Shown one piece after another: positions 24,546-33,225 of a stretch of 64,000 nt of DNA. A program made the translations under genes and the position numbers. The first letter of the stretch is position 1; each line of letters begins with the position of its first letter. Where the stretch lies: contig NZ_LMBW01000008.1 of NCBI RefSeq assembly GCF_001439915.1, positions 128,850 through 192,849 on the forward strand, written 5' to 3'. The stretch comes from Fredinandcohnia humi. Its GTDB lineage: Bacteria > Bacillota > Bacilli > Bacillales > Bacillaceae_L. The notes below the pieces were generated by a model that searched no databases, was not told where the DNA came from, and saw nothing but the letters and a program-made list of their open reading frames with translations.

Positions 24546-25973
24546 TCAGAATGAGTGCCGACTTAGTTCTATTAAGTAAGTTAATCCTAGTTTCAATTCT
24601 TCTAATGAAGCATAAGCATATGAAAGACGCACATGATGTAGGTCTCTTGGATCGTAAATATAACCAGGGTTGATTAAAAGATTTTGTTTAAGTAAGTTTA
24701 GAAATAGCGCCTTATTTACAATAGGTTTATTGAATCTTAGCCAAATGTAAAAACCACCCTCTGGCTTTTTCCATGTTGCAATTTTATTAAATTGTTGTTC
24801 TAGTATATTTTCAACGAATGTAGCCCTTCTTTTTAATTGTTCGCGAAGATTATTTAAGTGATTTTCATATAATCCTGTTGAAATCCAGTGGGCGACGATC
24901 TCTTGAGATAAGGCGCTAGACCCATAATCAGTTTGCATTTTAATATCAGCTAGTCTCTCAATTACAGGTGAAGGTGCGACAACCCATCCGATACGTAGCC
25001 CCGGACTTAGCGTTTTAGATACACTCCCGATATAAAGTACTTGTCCCGATGTATCAAAAGATTTTATAGCTAATGAAGTACTATCGAATAACAATTCATG
25101 GTAAACATCATCTTCAATAATGGGTATCTGTAGTTCATTACATGCGTGATATAAATTTTCTTTTTCTTCTATCGACCAATTGTACCCCGTTGGATTATGT
25201 AATGTTGGTACACAGTAAAATAAAGATTGTCTTTTCCTTTTAAATGCTCTCAAATTGTCAATCAGAGTTGAATTACGTGTAACTGAAATCATCTGCATTC
25301 CAGCAGATTGAAATGGATGAACAGAACTTAAATAGGATGGGTGCTCGTGGAAAACCACAGATCCTTCTTCTAATAAACCGACTGCAATCAATTGAAGTGC
25401 TTGAAGAGCACCAGAAACAATCAGAATGTTCTCAGGCACGGTTTGGATGCCTCGTTTTTGTAAATAATCACATAGTATTTTCCTAAGTTTTTCATTTCCT
25501 TGTGGGGATGAATAGCCGATTGACCTTGCATCAAGGGAAATATCCTTTAATGATTGTTCAATTTCTTTTATTGGGAGTAATTCTGGCGATAATTCACCGG
25601 TTCCAAGACGGATAATATGTTCATATTGCTCATATTCATTGATGAGTTGAATGGTGTGGTAGTTTGGTTTATGAATACTAGTTTCAATATGTTGCTTCCA
25701 ATTTGGTTGAGATCTGTCCAAAAGAATATTCCACGAATTATTGGCCACAAATACACCTGATCCCATTTTTGATTCGAGTAACCCTTCTGCTTTTAATTCA
25801 TCAAGTGCAAATTGAACTGTGCTTCGATTCACATTAAATTGAGACGCAAGTTTGCGTTGTGTTGGAATCTTTGTGCCAACAGTCCAATCCCCGCTTTCTA
25901 TATGAGATTTTAGCCAATCTTTAATTTGCTCTTGAATGGTCAAATGTGAATGACGATTTGGTTTCCACTTCAA
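24546..25973 (-). CDS. MocR-family GntR/aminotransferase regulator
   Basis: The product has 475 residues. The N-terminal winged helix (about 10-75: TIQEQIKDWL, IPTQRKLASQFNVNRSTVQFALDEL) is of the GntR type. A class I aminotransferase fold follows, with HNPTGYN (about 259-265), EDDVYHEL, and the PLP-binding Lys320 in SVSKTLSPGLRIGW. These proteins sense an amine or vitamin B6 compound through PLP. It is divergent from a LysE exporter gene 100 bases away, which it probably controls through the palindrome between them. TTG 25973 follows AGAGGGG. Confidence 0.9.
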   Translation of the reverse strand: MKWKPNRHSHLTIQEQIKDWLKSHIESGDWTVGTKIPTQRKLASQFNVNRSTVQFALDELKAEGLLESKMGSGVFVANNSWNILLDRSQPNWKQHIETSIHKPNYHTIQLINEYEQYEHIIRLGTGELSPELLPIKEIEQSLKDISLDARSIGYSSPQGNEKLRKILCDYLQKRGIQTVPENILIVSGALQALQLIAVGLLEEGSVVFHEHPSYLSSVHPFQSAGMQMISVTRNSTLIDNLRAFKRKRQSLFYCVPTLHNPTGYNWSIEEKENLYHACNELQIPIIEDDVYHELLFDSTSLAIKSFDTSGQVLYIGSVSKTLSPGLRIGWVVAPSPVIERLADIKMQTDYGSSALSQEIVAHWISTGLYENHLNNLREQLKRRATFVENILEQQFNKIATWKKPEGGFYIWLRFNKPIVNKALFLNLLKQNLLINPGYIYDPRDLHHVRLSYAYASLEELKLGLTYLIELSRHSF

Positions 25974-25988
25974 ATAAATCCCCTCTTA

Positions 25989-26016
25989 AATTGGGTGGAT
26001 AAAATCCCATCCAATT
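25989..26016. promoter_or_regulatory. Candidate MocR operator in the divergent promoter
   Basis: An imperfect inverted repeat, AATTGGGTGGAT and ATCCCATCCAATT, sits in the 100-base region between the mocR-like and lysE-like starts. Position and symmetry suit autoregulation plus control of the exporter; no experiment is implied. Confidence 0.5.
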
Positions 26017-26073
26017 GGTTGTTTTCTTTTAGTTTTATCATAGTAAGATAGTATTTGAAAGGGAGTTGAGTAA

Positions 26074-26676
26074 ATGGAAGCCATCCTACATGGAATTATC
26101 TTAGCATTTGGTCTTATTTTACCTTTAGGTGTGCAGAATGTATTTGTTTTTTCTCAAGGAGCAACACAACCTAAATTACTACGGGCATTTCCCGCGACTA
26201 TTACAGCTGCAATTTGCGATACACTGCTAATTCTTTTAGCTGTATTTGGTTTATCCGTGATCGTTCTACAGTTTGAATGGCTACGGATTAGTCTAATGGT
26301 TGTTGGCATATTGTTTTTGGCTTACATGGGATACGCGATTTGGCGAACAGAACCCGCAACAAATCACACGAATAAAGCTTTGCCAATCCGACAACAAATC
26401 ATTTTCGCTTCATCCGTTTCTTTATTAAATCCTCATGCCATTTTAGATATAGTCGGCGTAATTGGAACAAGTGCATTAAAATATGTTGGAACAGAACAAA
26501 TCTTATTTACGGTAGCTTGTATTATCGTATCCTGGATGTGGTTTTTTGGCTTAACGCTAGCAGGTGCGATCATGAAAAAAATAGATGGAACAGGGGTTTT
26601 AATGACGATGTTCAACAGATTCTCTGCCATCTTTATCTGGGGAACAGCGGTATATCTTTTGATTGGGTTAGTGTGA
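26074..26676 (+). CDS. LysE/ArgO family amino-acid exporter
   Basis: The product has 200 residues with six hydrophobic segments. The start, ILHGIILAFGLILPLGVQNVFVFSQGA, is typical of LysE/ArgO, and the mid-protein NPHAILDIVGVIGTSAL resembles the conserved loop of that family. It exports basic or other amino acids to the outside. ATG 26074 follows AAAGGGAG. Divergent from the MocR-type regulator, which suggests export induced by its effector. Confidence 0.9.
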   Translation: MEAILHGIILAFGLILPLGVQNVFVFSQGATQPKLLRAFPATITAAICDTLLILLAVFGLSVIVLQFEWLRISLMVVGILFLAYMGYAIWRTEPATNHTNKALPIRQQIIFASSVSLLNPHAILDIVGVIGTSALKYVGTEQILFTVACIIVSWMWFFGLTLAGAIMKKIDGTGVLMTMFNRFSAIFIWGTAVYLLIGLV

Positions 26677-26732
26677 AACATTAATCCTTTTTTTAAATCG
26701 ATCATGAAGTATTTTTAAATTATGCTCTACCT

Positions 26733-26939
26733 TCACTCATTTAATTCATATGAAACTATTAATTTTGTATCGGGTAAATATTCAAAGGTAATATAACGCC
26801 CCTCATGCTTTCTTTTGATTTTTTTCGAGTTAAACACTTCTCCTTCAACCTCGACCTCATTAGCGTATCTCTTCCCACGATCATCAACATTATCAATAAA
26901 CCCCGCCTTTGTGGTATATTCCCCTCGGACTACGGCCCT
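26733..26939 (-). pseudogene. Gene remnant, C-terminal fragment of unknown family
   Basis: The frame is open over 68 codons and ends at TGA 26733 with protein-like sequence (VVRGEYTTKAGFIDNVDD, RYANEVEVEGEVFNSKK, GRYITFEYLPDTKLIVSYEL). No start codon with a ribosome site is present, and its upstream edge overlaps the decayed methyltransferase remnant at 26930. It is probably the tail of a truncated gene. I do not recognise the family. Confidence 0.4.
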
Positions 26940-27253
26940 TTATTCTTACATGCAGCTTGTATGAATTGGTAGGTTACATCAAAGTCAATAATTTTTTTAG
27001 CTACTAAACTACATTAACATGTAAATTCTCCGTGCCTACATCCCACATCTAATACTTTTTTATTCTCTATCATTTGAGTTACTTCTTTTTCAAAGATGGA
27101 TTCTCCATTTGGCTCTGTCAGTGTAAAGTTCCAAGAATATATGTATTTACCACGAAGTTCACTAATCTGTTCATACCATTCAATCGAATGTGCCGGCAAC
27201 CAATTTGAAAGTTTCGTTGGACCAATTAATTGCGCAGTATTCCCCCTGGTTAT
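26930..27253 (-). pseudogene. SAM methyltransferase remnant with in-frame stop
   Basis: The frame carries AQLIGPTKLSNWLPAHSIEW, then NKKVLDVGCRHGEFTC, which is SAM motif I. It meets TAA at 27014-27016 and continues in frame with VAKKIIDFDVTYQFIQAACK, the motif II region, to a TAG at 26930. The rest of the gene is missing. The stop falls where I would expect Gln (CAA to TAA). No clear start codon is present (ATA at 27253). This is a decayed class I methyltransferase. Confidence 0.65.
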
Positions 27254-27339
27254 TCAAAAATTAAAAGAAAGCTCAAACTTAGTTTCTATTGGTAACAAGA
27301 TTATTTTTACTGTTCATACCAATTACGATTCCACAAGTC

Positions 27340-27687
27340 TTACTTCCAATAGCAAACTTGCAACCTATTACCATCTTGGTCATATAAATCAAAAAAGTGA
27401 TTAACTCCGTCATTTTGTAATTTACTAACTTTAACACTTTTTTCTTTTAACAACTTATAAACTTCTTCAATATTTTTCGAGTAAAAAATAGGGTAAACTT
27501 GACTATTTGGGTTTACCTTCCCCTCCTCAATCGTTAAAGGCACACCACTGTTCCCTATACTCAAAATCCGATAATGATCACCTTTATAAGATTCGCTAAG
27601 CCCTAAAACTTCTTGATACCAATTACTTGCTTTTTCAACATCGCTAACGGTTAAACAAATTGTATCAATCCGCTCCAATAAACTCAT
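27340..27687 (-). CDS. VOC (glyoxalase/bleomycin-resistance) family protein
   Basis: The product has 115 residues. Two beta-alpha-beta-beta-beta halves are visible: ERIDTICLTVSDVEKASNWYQEVLGL at the start and a C-terminal HFFDLYDQDGNRLQVCYW carrying the usual Asp-x-(D/N)-G-N turn. VOC proteins bind metals or small ligands; no substrate is evident. ATG 27687 follows AAGGAG at somewhat long spacing. Confidence 0.85.
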   Translation of the reverse strand: MSLLERIDTICLTVSDVEKASNWYQEVLGLSESYKGDHYRILSIGNSGVPLTIEEGKVNPNSQVYPIFYSKNIEEVYKLLKEKSVKVSKLQNDGVNHFFDLYDQDGNRLQVCYWK

Positions 27688-27813
27688 TTAACATAACACT
27701 CCTTGTCAGACTTTTTCCTAAAACGAATTTGGTTCAGTTTTTCAATGCTTCACAAAGCATTTTTAAATTTTTGTTGATTAATCGCAGTGAGCTCCGATTC
27801 GGTACCCATTTTT

Positions 27814-27984
27814 CTATTTAAAATCCTTTTCGGAAAGCGATTTTAAAAGTTCTGATGTAGTCATGCCCTGTCCATTTACGTACTGTTCCATACTTTCCTT
27901 GAACATACGCTTGAGTTCTGGATTTTCTTCAGCCTCAACCTTTATGGATCGTTCGACTTGATTAACAATCGAAAATTTCCTCAA
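27814..27984 (-). CDS. 56-residue hypothetical protein
   Basis: Starts at TTG 27984 after GGTGGTGAT and codes RKFSIVNQVERSIKVEAEEN followed by ELKRMFKESMEQYVNGQG and TTSELLKSLSEKDFK. It is acidic and helical, with codon use like its neighbours. Function unknown; the helical ribbon-like form could suit a small regulator or antitoxin, but no toxin gene is next to it. Confidence 0.55.
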   Translation of the reverse strand: MRKFSIVNQVERSIKVEAEENPELKRMFKESMEQYVNGQGMTTSELLKSLSEKDFK

Positions 27985-28044
27985 ATGAAATCACCACCGT
28001 TTAGGTGCTTTTTCTTCCATAAATTTGACCATCTGAATAAGGCT

Positions 28045-28254
28045 TTACTTCGTCCGCGAATGCCTTTTGTCAGAAACACTTAGTATAAATAGGGTAGCAA
28101 AACCCCATATGATACCTTGCATAATCATAATCGGCCAATTACCAATTGGGCTCAAAAGTGAAACAAGAAATAAAAATATAGGACTGATTATGATTATTGA
28201 AAAGCCAATTAAAAATGCCTTCTTTTCAGGTAACGCTTTAATTTTAGTTAACAT
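28045..28254 (-). CDS. Small two-helix membrane protein
   Basis: The product has 69 residues with segments AFLIGFSIIIISPIFLFLV and WPIMIMQGIIWGFATLFIL and a charged tail. GGGGTGAT precedes ATG 28254. The preceding 28-codon frame (28291-28377) may be its upstream partner. No family recognised. Confidence 0.55.
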   Translation of the reverse strand: MLTKIKALPEKKAFLIGFSIIIISPIFLFLVSLLSPIGNWPIMIMQGIIWGFATLFILSVSDKRHSRTK

Positions 28255-28290
28255 GGTAATCACCCCGGTTCGTTACAAAATGTTCTTCCA

Positions 28291-28377
28291 TCATTTTCTC
28301 TTTCTTGCTCTTCTTTTATCCTGAGCCAAAGCAATAGCACCAAATAGATCAGCGAGGTTTGAAAAAATCGCTTCCAC
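28291..28377 (-). CDS. Possible 28-residue ORF
   Basis: GTG 28377 lies after AAGGGGCG and codes EAIFSNLADLFGAIALAQDK followed by a basic RRARKRK tail to TGA 28291. It looks like an amphipathic helix with a basic end. Support comes from the ribosome site and plausible composition only. Confidence 0.35.
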   Translation of the reverse strand: MEAIFSNLADLFGAIALAQDKRRARKRK

Positions 28378-28472
28378 TAAATCCGCCCCTTTAGTTCATC
28401 TTACATGATTATACGAATTCATAAGAAGAAGGTTTCAATTTACTGGAAAATACATCACTATACCACAACCAA

Positions 28473-28501
28473 AAAAAGGTGCTACTGAAGGGCACCTTTT
28501 T
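28473..28501 (-). terminator. Intrinsic terminator of the signal peptidase gene
   Basis: The stem AAAAGGTGC and GCACCTTTTT lies directly after the stop at 28506 on the minus strand. Confidence 0.9.
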
Positions 28502-28505
28502 GGAC

Positions 28506-29051
28506 TTACTTATCAACTATTTTTATTTCTTTAATCGGCCAAACCACAATATTGGTTTTTCCAACTATTTTTTCAATTGGAATCGCTCCAATATGACGAC
28601 TGTCCATACTATTTCGCCGATTATCACCCATAACAAACAAATGTCCTTCTGGAACTACATCACTACCAATCGGAGTTTCCCGTAATGTAAATGAATACGT
28701 GAGTGGACCATCTTTTACCTCTTGTTTACTTTTGTCTAAATAGGGTTCATCGTAAGGTTCTCCGTTTATGTACAACGTATCATTTTTATATTCAATATGA
28801 TCTCCTGGTAAACCAATCACTCTTTTAATAAAGTCTTTTTCACCAGTAGCATGAAAGACAATAACATCGAATCTTTTCGGTTCACCTATTTTCGTTACAA
28901 TCATTCGATTTTGGTCATGCAAGGTAGGCTGCATGGAGGCACCTTCTACTACAACAGGAGTAAAGAAAAACGCACGAACAATAAAAGCTACTACGATTGC
29001 AATAAAGAGGGCTTTAATCCATTCCCAAATCTCACTTCTCTTTTCAACCAC
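28506..29051 (-). CDS. sipT: Type I signal peptidase
   Basis: The product has 181 residues with one N-terminal membrane segment (about 11-31). The catalytic Ser39 is in VVVEGASMQPTL, the general base Lys76 in KDFIKRVIGLPGDHIEY, with GDNRRNSMDSRHIG (box E) near 140-155. The length and single anchor match the Bacillus SipS/SipT group, which cleaves signal peptides of secreted proteins outside the membrane. The symbol follows the closest familiar type; SipS or SipU cannot be excluded. ATG 29051 has a GAAAAAGTGG-type site. Confidence 0.9.
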   Translation of the reverse strand: MVEKRSEIWEWIKALFIAIVVAFIVRAFFFTPVVVEGASMQPTLHDQNRMIVTKIGEPKRFDVIVFHATGEKDFIKRVIGLPGDHIEYKNDTLYINGEPYDEPYLDKSKQEVKDGPLTYSFTLRETPIGSDVVPEGHLFVMGDNRRNSMDSRHIGAIPIEKIVGKTNIVVWPIKEIKIVDK

Positions 29052-29209
29052 TTTTTCACCTTCTCATCAGTTCTCTAAGTAAAGTTGTTTTAATGGTTAT
29101 ATTCCACAAAACAAGTCAAATTCCTTCCTTATATTTAAGAAAAAAAGACAATCTTAATTATGGTCCCTTATTTTACTTTTGAATCCGAAAGTTGAAGAAG
29201 CAATTAAGG

Positions 29210-29656
29210 TTATTCAGCTAAATCTAATTCATAATGAAAAAATTGAGTATCCCTTTCGTATCCACTTTTTTCATATAATCGTTGAGCAGAATAGTTATCT
29301 GGTGCTGTGCTGAGACTAAGGCTTTTAGCACCTGTTTCAATAGCGTATTCTTTTGCTTTCTGTAAGAGCATTTCTCCTACTCCATGCTTTCTCGCTTTTG
29401 AATCAACATATAAATCATTTAAAATCCAGGCACTTTTCATTGAAATAGATGAAAATGTAGGATATAGCTGAGTAAAGCCGACATAGTTTTGTTCGTCTTT
29501 TACAATAAATATAACAGACTCCTTACCTTCTATACGTTCTTTTATGTAAGTCTTAGCACCTTCTAAATCGGATTCTTGTTGATAAAACATCCGATACATA
29601 TTAAATAAATTTGACACTCCTTCTAAATCTTCAATTGTTGCTTGATATATTTTCAT
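29210..29656 (-). CDS. GNAT family N-acetyltransferase (copy A)
   Basis: The product has 148 residues, MKIYQATIEDLEGVSNLFN at the start. Acetyl-CoA motif LNDLYVDSKARKHGVGEMLLQKA (about 84-106), then LSLSTAPDNYSAQRLYEKSGY. GAGGTGGG precedes ATG 29656; the frame is open seven codons further. It is roughly three-quarters identical to the gene at 31490-31936, a nearby duplication. The acceptor is unknown. Confidence 0.9.
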   Translation of the reverse strand: MKIYQATIEDLEGVSNLFNMYRMFYQQESDLEGAKTYIKERIEGKESVIFIVKDEQNYVGFTQLYPTFSSISMKSAWILNDLYVDSKARKHGVGEMLLQKAKEYAIETGAKSLSLSTAPDNYSAQRLYEKSGYERDTQFFHYELDLAE

Positions 29657-29752
29657 AGTTTCCCACCTCAAAAACAATTATTTATCAGATAACTTATACT
29701 TAATTCGGGATTTTCGCTCAAATTAGCGTGTCGTTAAAACAAATATAATAGC

Positions 29753-30289
29753 CTAAGCATTGTTTATTTGTAACCATTCATTCTCTAAAATACTCATTTC
29801 CCAAAAACTCCAGTATTCTTCACCATTTTTTCCTGTTTCCCTTAGTAAACCCTCTTTGATAAATCCAGCTTTCTCATAACATGCAATAGCAGAACTATTA
29901 AAGTCAAAGACCCCTAGACTAACCCTATGTAATTGAAGCTCTTCAAATGCAATTATAAGAACTTCCTTAATCATTTGTTGTCCGATTCCTTTGCCTCTTG
30001 AGTTTTTATCACCAATTAAAACTTTTCCTACTCTTGCCGATTTGTTTCTCCTGTCAATTTTCCCCAAAGAGATATGTCCAATAGTGTTTCCGGTTTCTTT
30101 ATCTATTATTTTATAAATTAATGTTTCTGATTTATTGCCGTTAGCATTCTCCTTATATTTATCTAATTGATTTTCTGTGAGAGGATACTCGAATGCAGTG
30201 CCTCCCCACTGGAGCAGAAATTGGGGTGTATCAATCCAATCAATGAGTTGTCTGAAATCAGAACGTTCAAAGTATTTTAGTTCAATCAT
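29753..30289 (-). CDS. GNAT acetyltransferase, RimL/RimJ-like
   Basis: The product has 178 residues. N-terminal IELKYFERSDFRQLIDWID and a mid-protein GHISLGKIDRRNKSARVGKVLIGDKNSRGKGIGQQMI show the RimL-type GNAT, with LHRVSLGVFDFNSSAIACYEKAGF at the end. ATG 30289. This subgroup acetylates protein N-termini or small molecules. It lies between the two paralogous GNAT copies. Confidence 0.88.
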   Translation of the reverse strand: MIELKYFERSDFRQLIDWIDTPQFLLQWGGTAFEYPLTENQLDKYKENANGNKSETLIYKIIDKETGNTIGHISLGKIDRRNKSARVGKVLIGDKNSRGKGIGQQMIKEVLIIAFEELQLHRVSLGVFDFNSSAIACYEKAGFIKEGLLRETGKNGEEYWSFWEMSILENEWLQINNA

Positions 30290-30414
30290 TACCGTATTCC
30301 CCCCTATTTGTCACTTAATAACTTCATATAATCATAGCTAGCCACAATTCCATTTCGATTTTGAAGTGAACGCCTTTTGAATTCTTGTACCTGTTTTTTT
30401 AATAAAGAATGGTT

Positions 30415-31296
30415 TTATAAAAACCATTCACCTTGAGCAATTTTTACTACTTTACCTCCTACATAAACGTTAATTTTCCCGTGATTTTCATCCGCTTTTA
30501 AATATAATAATGAAGGTCTTTTAATTTCATATCCCTGTTCTACCCTTATGTTAATATCACTTTTATTGAAATATTGGTATTTAACTAGGTAAGCGGCTAA
30601 ACATCCATTGGAACTACCCGTAGCGGCGTCTTCGGGAATACCATAGTATTCCGCAAAGTCTCTAACATTTAAATCATTTTCCGGATGATAGGCTTCTGGG
30701 GAAAAAACCAGAATAGCTTTTGCATCCGTATGTTCAATTAATTTAAAATATTTTTCTTTATTTATGTTTACTTTCTTTACTGCCTCTAACGATATTAAAG
30801 GGACAACAATCACTGGAAGCCCAGTCGATACCTCTTGGATAGGAAACCTATCTTCTATGTACTCACAATCCAAGTTTAAAACATCAGAAACTATTTTTGT
30901 ATCTAAAATTTGACCAAAAATAGGTTCGTTTTGTTTCATCCATAGAATTTCTTCACGATTATCAAACGTAACTGGTATTTGACCCGCTTTATAATTTAGA
31001 ATAAGTTTTTCCAAAGGTTCCTCTAATACTTCGTTTTGAATAACAAATGCGGTTCCTAAAGTAGGATGACCAGCAAAAGGGATCTCTTCATTCGGTGTAA
31101 AAATACGAACATCAAAACCACCATCATTCTTTAAATCAGACAAGATAAAAGTAGTTTCGGAATAATTGATTTCTTTAGCTATTTGCTGCATTTCCCGTTC
31201 AGAAATATTTCCAGCGTTTTTAAAAACCGCAAGTGGATTCCCTGTATATTTTCCTTCCGAAAACACATCAACAAGCGAATAATTAATTTTCACCAT
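30415..31296 (-). CDS. PhzF family isomerase-like protein
   Basis: The product has 293 residues. The N-terminal YSLVDVFSEGKYTGNPLAVF, the catalytic Glu region INYSETTFIL, FTPNEEIPFAGHPTLGTAF and the second half's PEDAATGSSNGCLAAYL are PhzF hallmarks of its two similar halves. The family isomerises or racemises small molecules. GGGGAGA is spaced for ATG 31296 or the GTG three bases later; the frame is open to 31335. No phenazine genes are nearby. Confidence 0.9.
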   Translation of the reverse strand: MVKINYSLVDVFSEGKYTGNPLAVFKNAGNISEREMQQIAKEINYSETTFILSDLKNDGGFDVRIFTPNEEIPFAGHPTLGTAFVIQNEVLEEPLEKLILNYKAGQIPVTFDNREEILWMKQNEPIFGQILDTKIVSDVLNLDCEYIEDRFPIQEVSTGLPVIVVPLISLEAVKKVNINKEKYFKLIEHTDAKAILVFSPEAYHPENDLNVRDFAEYYGIPEDAATGSSNGCLAAYLVKYQYFNKSDINIRVEQGYEIKRPSLLYLKADENHGKINVYVGGKVVKIAQGEWFL

Positions 31297-31489
31297 TCGT
31301 CTCCCCATATCTTTTTTTGTATTTAGAAGAAGCAATAACTATCCTTTCTACTCAATGGAACAAACTTATCTCATATTAAACTGAAAAGGTTGTTCAGGTA
31401 CTACTTAAATTAACACATTCAATAAGAATAGCCATGCCACACTTCCTTCTTGTAGTATGGCATTGAATAGTTGTATTAACATTTAAAGG

Positions 31490-31936
31490 CTATTCAGCTA
31501 AATCTAGGTCATAATGATAAAATTGAGAATCCTTTTTGAATCCATTTTTTTCATATAGCTTTTGAGCGATGTAGTTATCTGGTGTTGTTTCCAAACTAAT
31601 ACTTTTGGCGCCAGTTTTAATAGCAAAATCTTTTGCTTTATGTAAGAGCATTTCCCCTATTCCCTGGTTTCTAGCTTCTTCACCTACATACAAGTCATTT
31701 AATATCCATACTCGTTTCATGGATAATGATGAATATGTTGGATAAAGTTGAGTAAATCCTACATACTTTTGATTATCTTTAACAACAAATATTACAGAAT
31801 CCTTGCTTTCTAAACGTTTTTTTATGTAAGTTTTTGCACCTTCTAGATCTGATGTTTGTTGATAATACATACGGTACAGATTAAATAAATTCGATACTCC
31901 TTCTAAATCTTCAATGGTAGCTTGATATATTTCCAT
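31490..31936 (-). CDS. GNAT family N-acetyltransferase (copy B)
   Basis: The product has 148 residues, MEIYQATIEDLEGVSNLFN at the start. Motif LNDLYVGEEARNQGIGEMLLHKA, then ISLETTPDNYIAQKLYEKNGF. A close paralogue of the gene at 29210-29656, with conserved length and the same DLDLAE tail. The two copies flank a RimL-type GNAT gene and phzF. ATG 31936 has GGAGAG upstream. The acceptor is unknown. Confidence 0.9.
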   Translation of the reverse strand: MEIYQATIEDLEGVSNLFNLYRMYYQQTSDLEGAKTYIKKRLESKDSVIFVVKDNQKYVGFTQLYPTYSSLSMKRVWILNDLYVGEEARNQGIGEMLLHKAKDFAIKTGAKSISLETTPDNYIAQKLYEKNGFKKDSQFYHYDLDLAE

Positions 31937-31968
31937 TTAAACTTCTCTCCTCAGTTCATTTTCAAAAA

Positions 31969-31995
31969 GCACCCCAAATAGATCTTTTGGGATGC
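31969..31995 (-). terminator. Intrinsic terminator of the EamA gene
   Basis: The stem GCACCCCAAA and TTTTGGGATGC, with TTTTT on the minus side, lies downstream of the transporter at 32070. Confidence 0.75.
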
Positions 31996-32069
31996 CTTTT
32001 CTCTTTTTGCTCATTATAGAGGTTAACTTGCCTCTATCCAAAAATGGGTGAAATTTTGTATGATCTCAA

Positions 32070-32960
32070 CTATGCTGCTTTTTTCTTTATTTGTTTATCT
32101 TTTATATCTGAAATCAAGAAGATACTGCTTAAAATAACAAAAAGACCAGCGATCATTCCTATAGTAATATGTTCATTAAGAAAAACAGCTCCCCATATCA
32201 AACCAAACAGAGGAATCATGAACGTCACGCTTAATGTTTTAGTGGGACCTACACTTGTTATTAAGTAAAAATATAGGAGATACCCAATGGCAGTACAAAA
32301 AAGTGCTAAACTCAAGACGGATAATCCAACGATTGGTGTAAAAACCGATGTTGATTTCGGCAAATTGAATAAGGTAAAAGGAATAAGTAGTAGGGTTGCA
32401 CCCATTTGTTGTCCAAAAGCAACAGAGAATGGTGGTACACTATCAAATGCCTTTTTTGCATAAACGCCAGCAAATCCATAAGATACAGTTGAAAGGATAG
32501 AGAGCACAATAGCAATATTCACTTCTGTTGTAAATGATACGGGACTCCAACCAACTAGAATGATCACTCCAAAGATGCCAACGAAAATACCAACCCACTT
32601 TTGCGTGCTTAATTTTTCTTTCATCCAGCCCCAAACAACAAGAGCAGTAAATAGCGGTGTCATGGAATTAATAATGGCCAGCATTGAAGCGTTCAGGTGA
32701 AGTGATGCCATAGCAATCAGTGTAAATGGAATCGCGGCATTAAGTGCTCCGATAATCAAATATTGTTTCCAACGTTTCCCCCATCCAGTTGATTGCCCAA
32801 TTATAAAAATATAAATCAATAATGCAGCTGCTGCTATGGTTACACGCCCTTGAATCGTTAGAAATGGACCGATTTCAGGAGATGCTATCCGAATAAATAA
32901 AAATGATGCCCCCCATAAAGCAGCCAATCCAAACAATGCTGCGATGTCTTTCGCCGTCAT
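32070..32960 (-). CDS. EamA/DMT family transporter
   Basis: The product has 296 residues with ten hydrophobic segments in two EamA repeats (first DIAALFGLAALWGASFLFIR, second FVGIFGVIILVGWSP ... ). Conserved features include AIINSMTPLFTALVVWGWMKEKLS and FLNEHITIGMIAGLFVILS. DMT proteins export metabolites or amino acids; the substrate is unknown. ATG 32960 has AAGGAGAG upstream. Confidence 0.88.
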   Translation of the reverse strand: MTAKDIAALFGLAALWGASFLFIRIASPEIGPFLTIQGRVTIAAAALLIYIFIIGQSTGWGKRWKQYLIIGALNAAIPFTLIAMASLHLNASMLAIINSMTPLFTALVVWGWMKEKLSTQKWVGIFVGIFGVIILVGWSPVSFTTEVNIAIVLSILSTVSYGFAGVYAKKAFDSVPPFSVAFGQQMGATLLLIPFTLFNLPKSTSVFTPIVGLSVLSLALFCTAIGYLLYFYLITSVGPTKTLSVTFMIPLFGLIWGAVFLNEHITIGMIAGLFVILSSIFLISDIKDKQIKKKAA

Positions 32961-33139
32961 GAATATTCTCTCCTTGTTCTTTTTCTAAAATCTGTAGGTG
33001 TACATCCGAAATAACGGTAAAAAATCTATGATAAGTAAGCTGAACTAGTATACCATGAAAATTGTGCAAATTGGTTGTACTTTTGCCACTGGAGTCACAA
33101 TTGTCAAGAATCGCTGCTGGATCATCATCAATAAAAAAA

Positions 33140-33168
33140 GAGCGCCAATCCTTCTTAGATCGACACCC
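33140..33168 (-). terminator. Terminator remnant of the recurring family
   Basis: The weakly paired stem GAGCGCCAATC/GATCGACACCC sits downstream of the truncated DNA-alkylation-repair tail (33184-33219), followed on the minus strand by TTTTTTT. It corresponds to the terminator at 37104-37134 behind the intact paralogue. Confidence 0.6.
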
Positions 33169-33183
33169 GATGGGAAACAAGTT

Positions 33184-33219
33184 TTAGAATCTTACATATT
33201 TGCGTTGGAGCCAAGCCTT
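33184..33219 (-). pseudogene. Tail of a second DNA alkylation repair gene
   Basis: The last 12 codons, KAWLQRKYVRF and TAA, match the end of the intact gene at 37150-37857 (KLGFKRKYVRC), and the DNA match continues past the stop through the following terminator. Everything upstream is missing and is replaced by the REP-like palindrome at 33233-33253. The surrounding gap, 32961-33254, shows nothing else recognisable apart from the EamA promoter region. Confidence 0.6.
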
Positions 33220-33225
33220 GATTTG

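Noticed and set aside
30303-30414. Protein-like frame after the phzF stop (KKQVQEFKRRSLQ...)
   Set aside because: It has no start codon or ribosome site and follows the phzF stop in frame by chance; too short to call a remnant.
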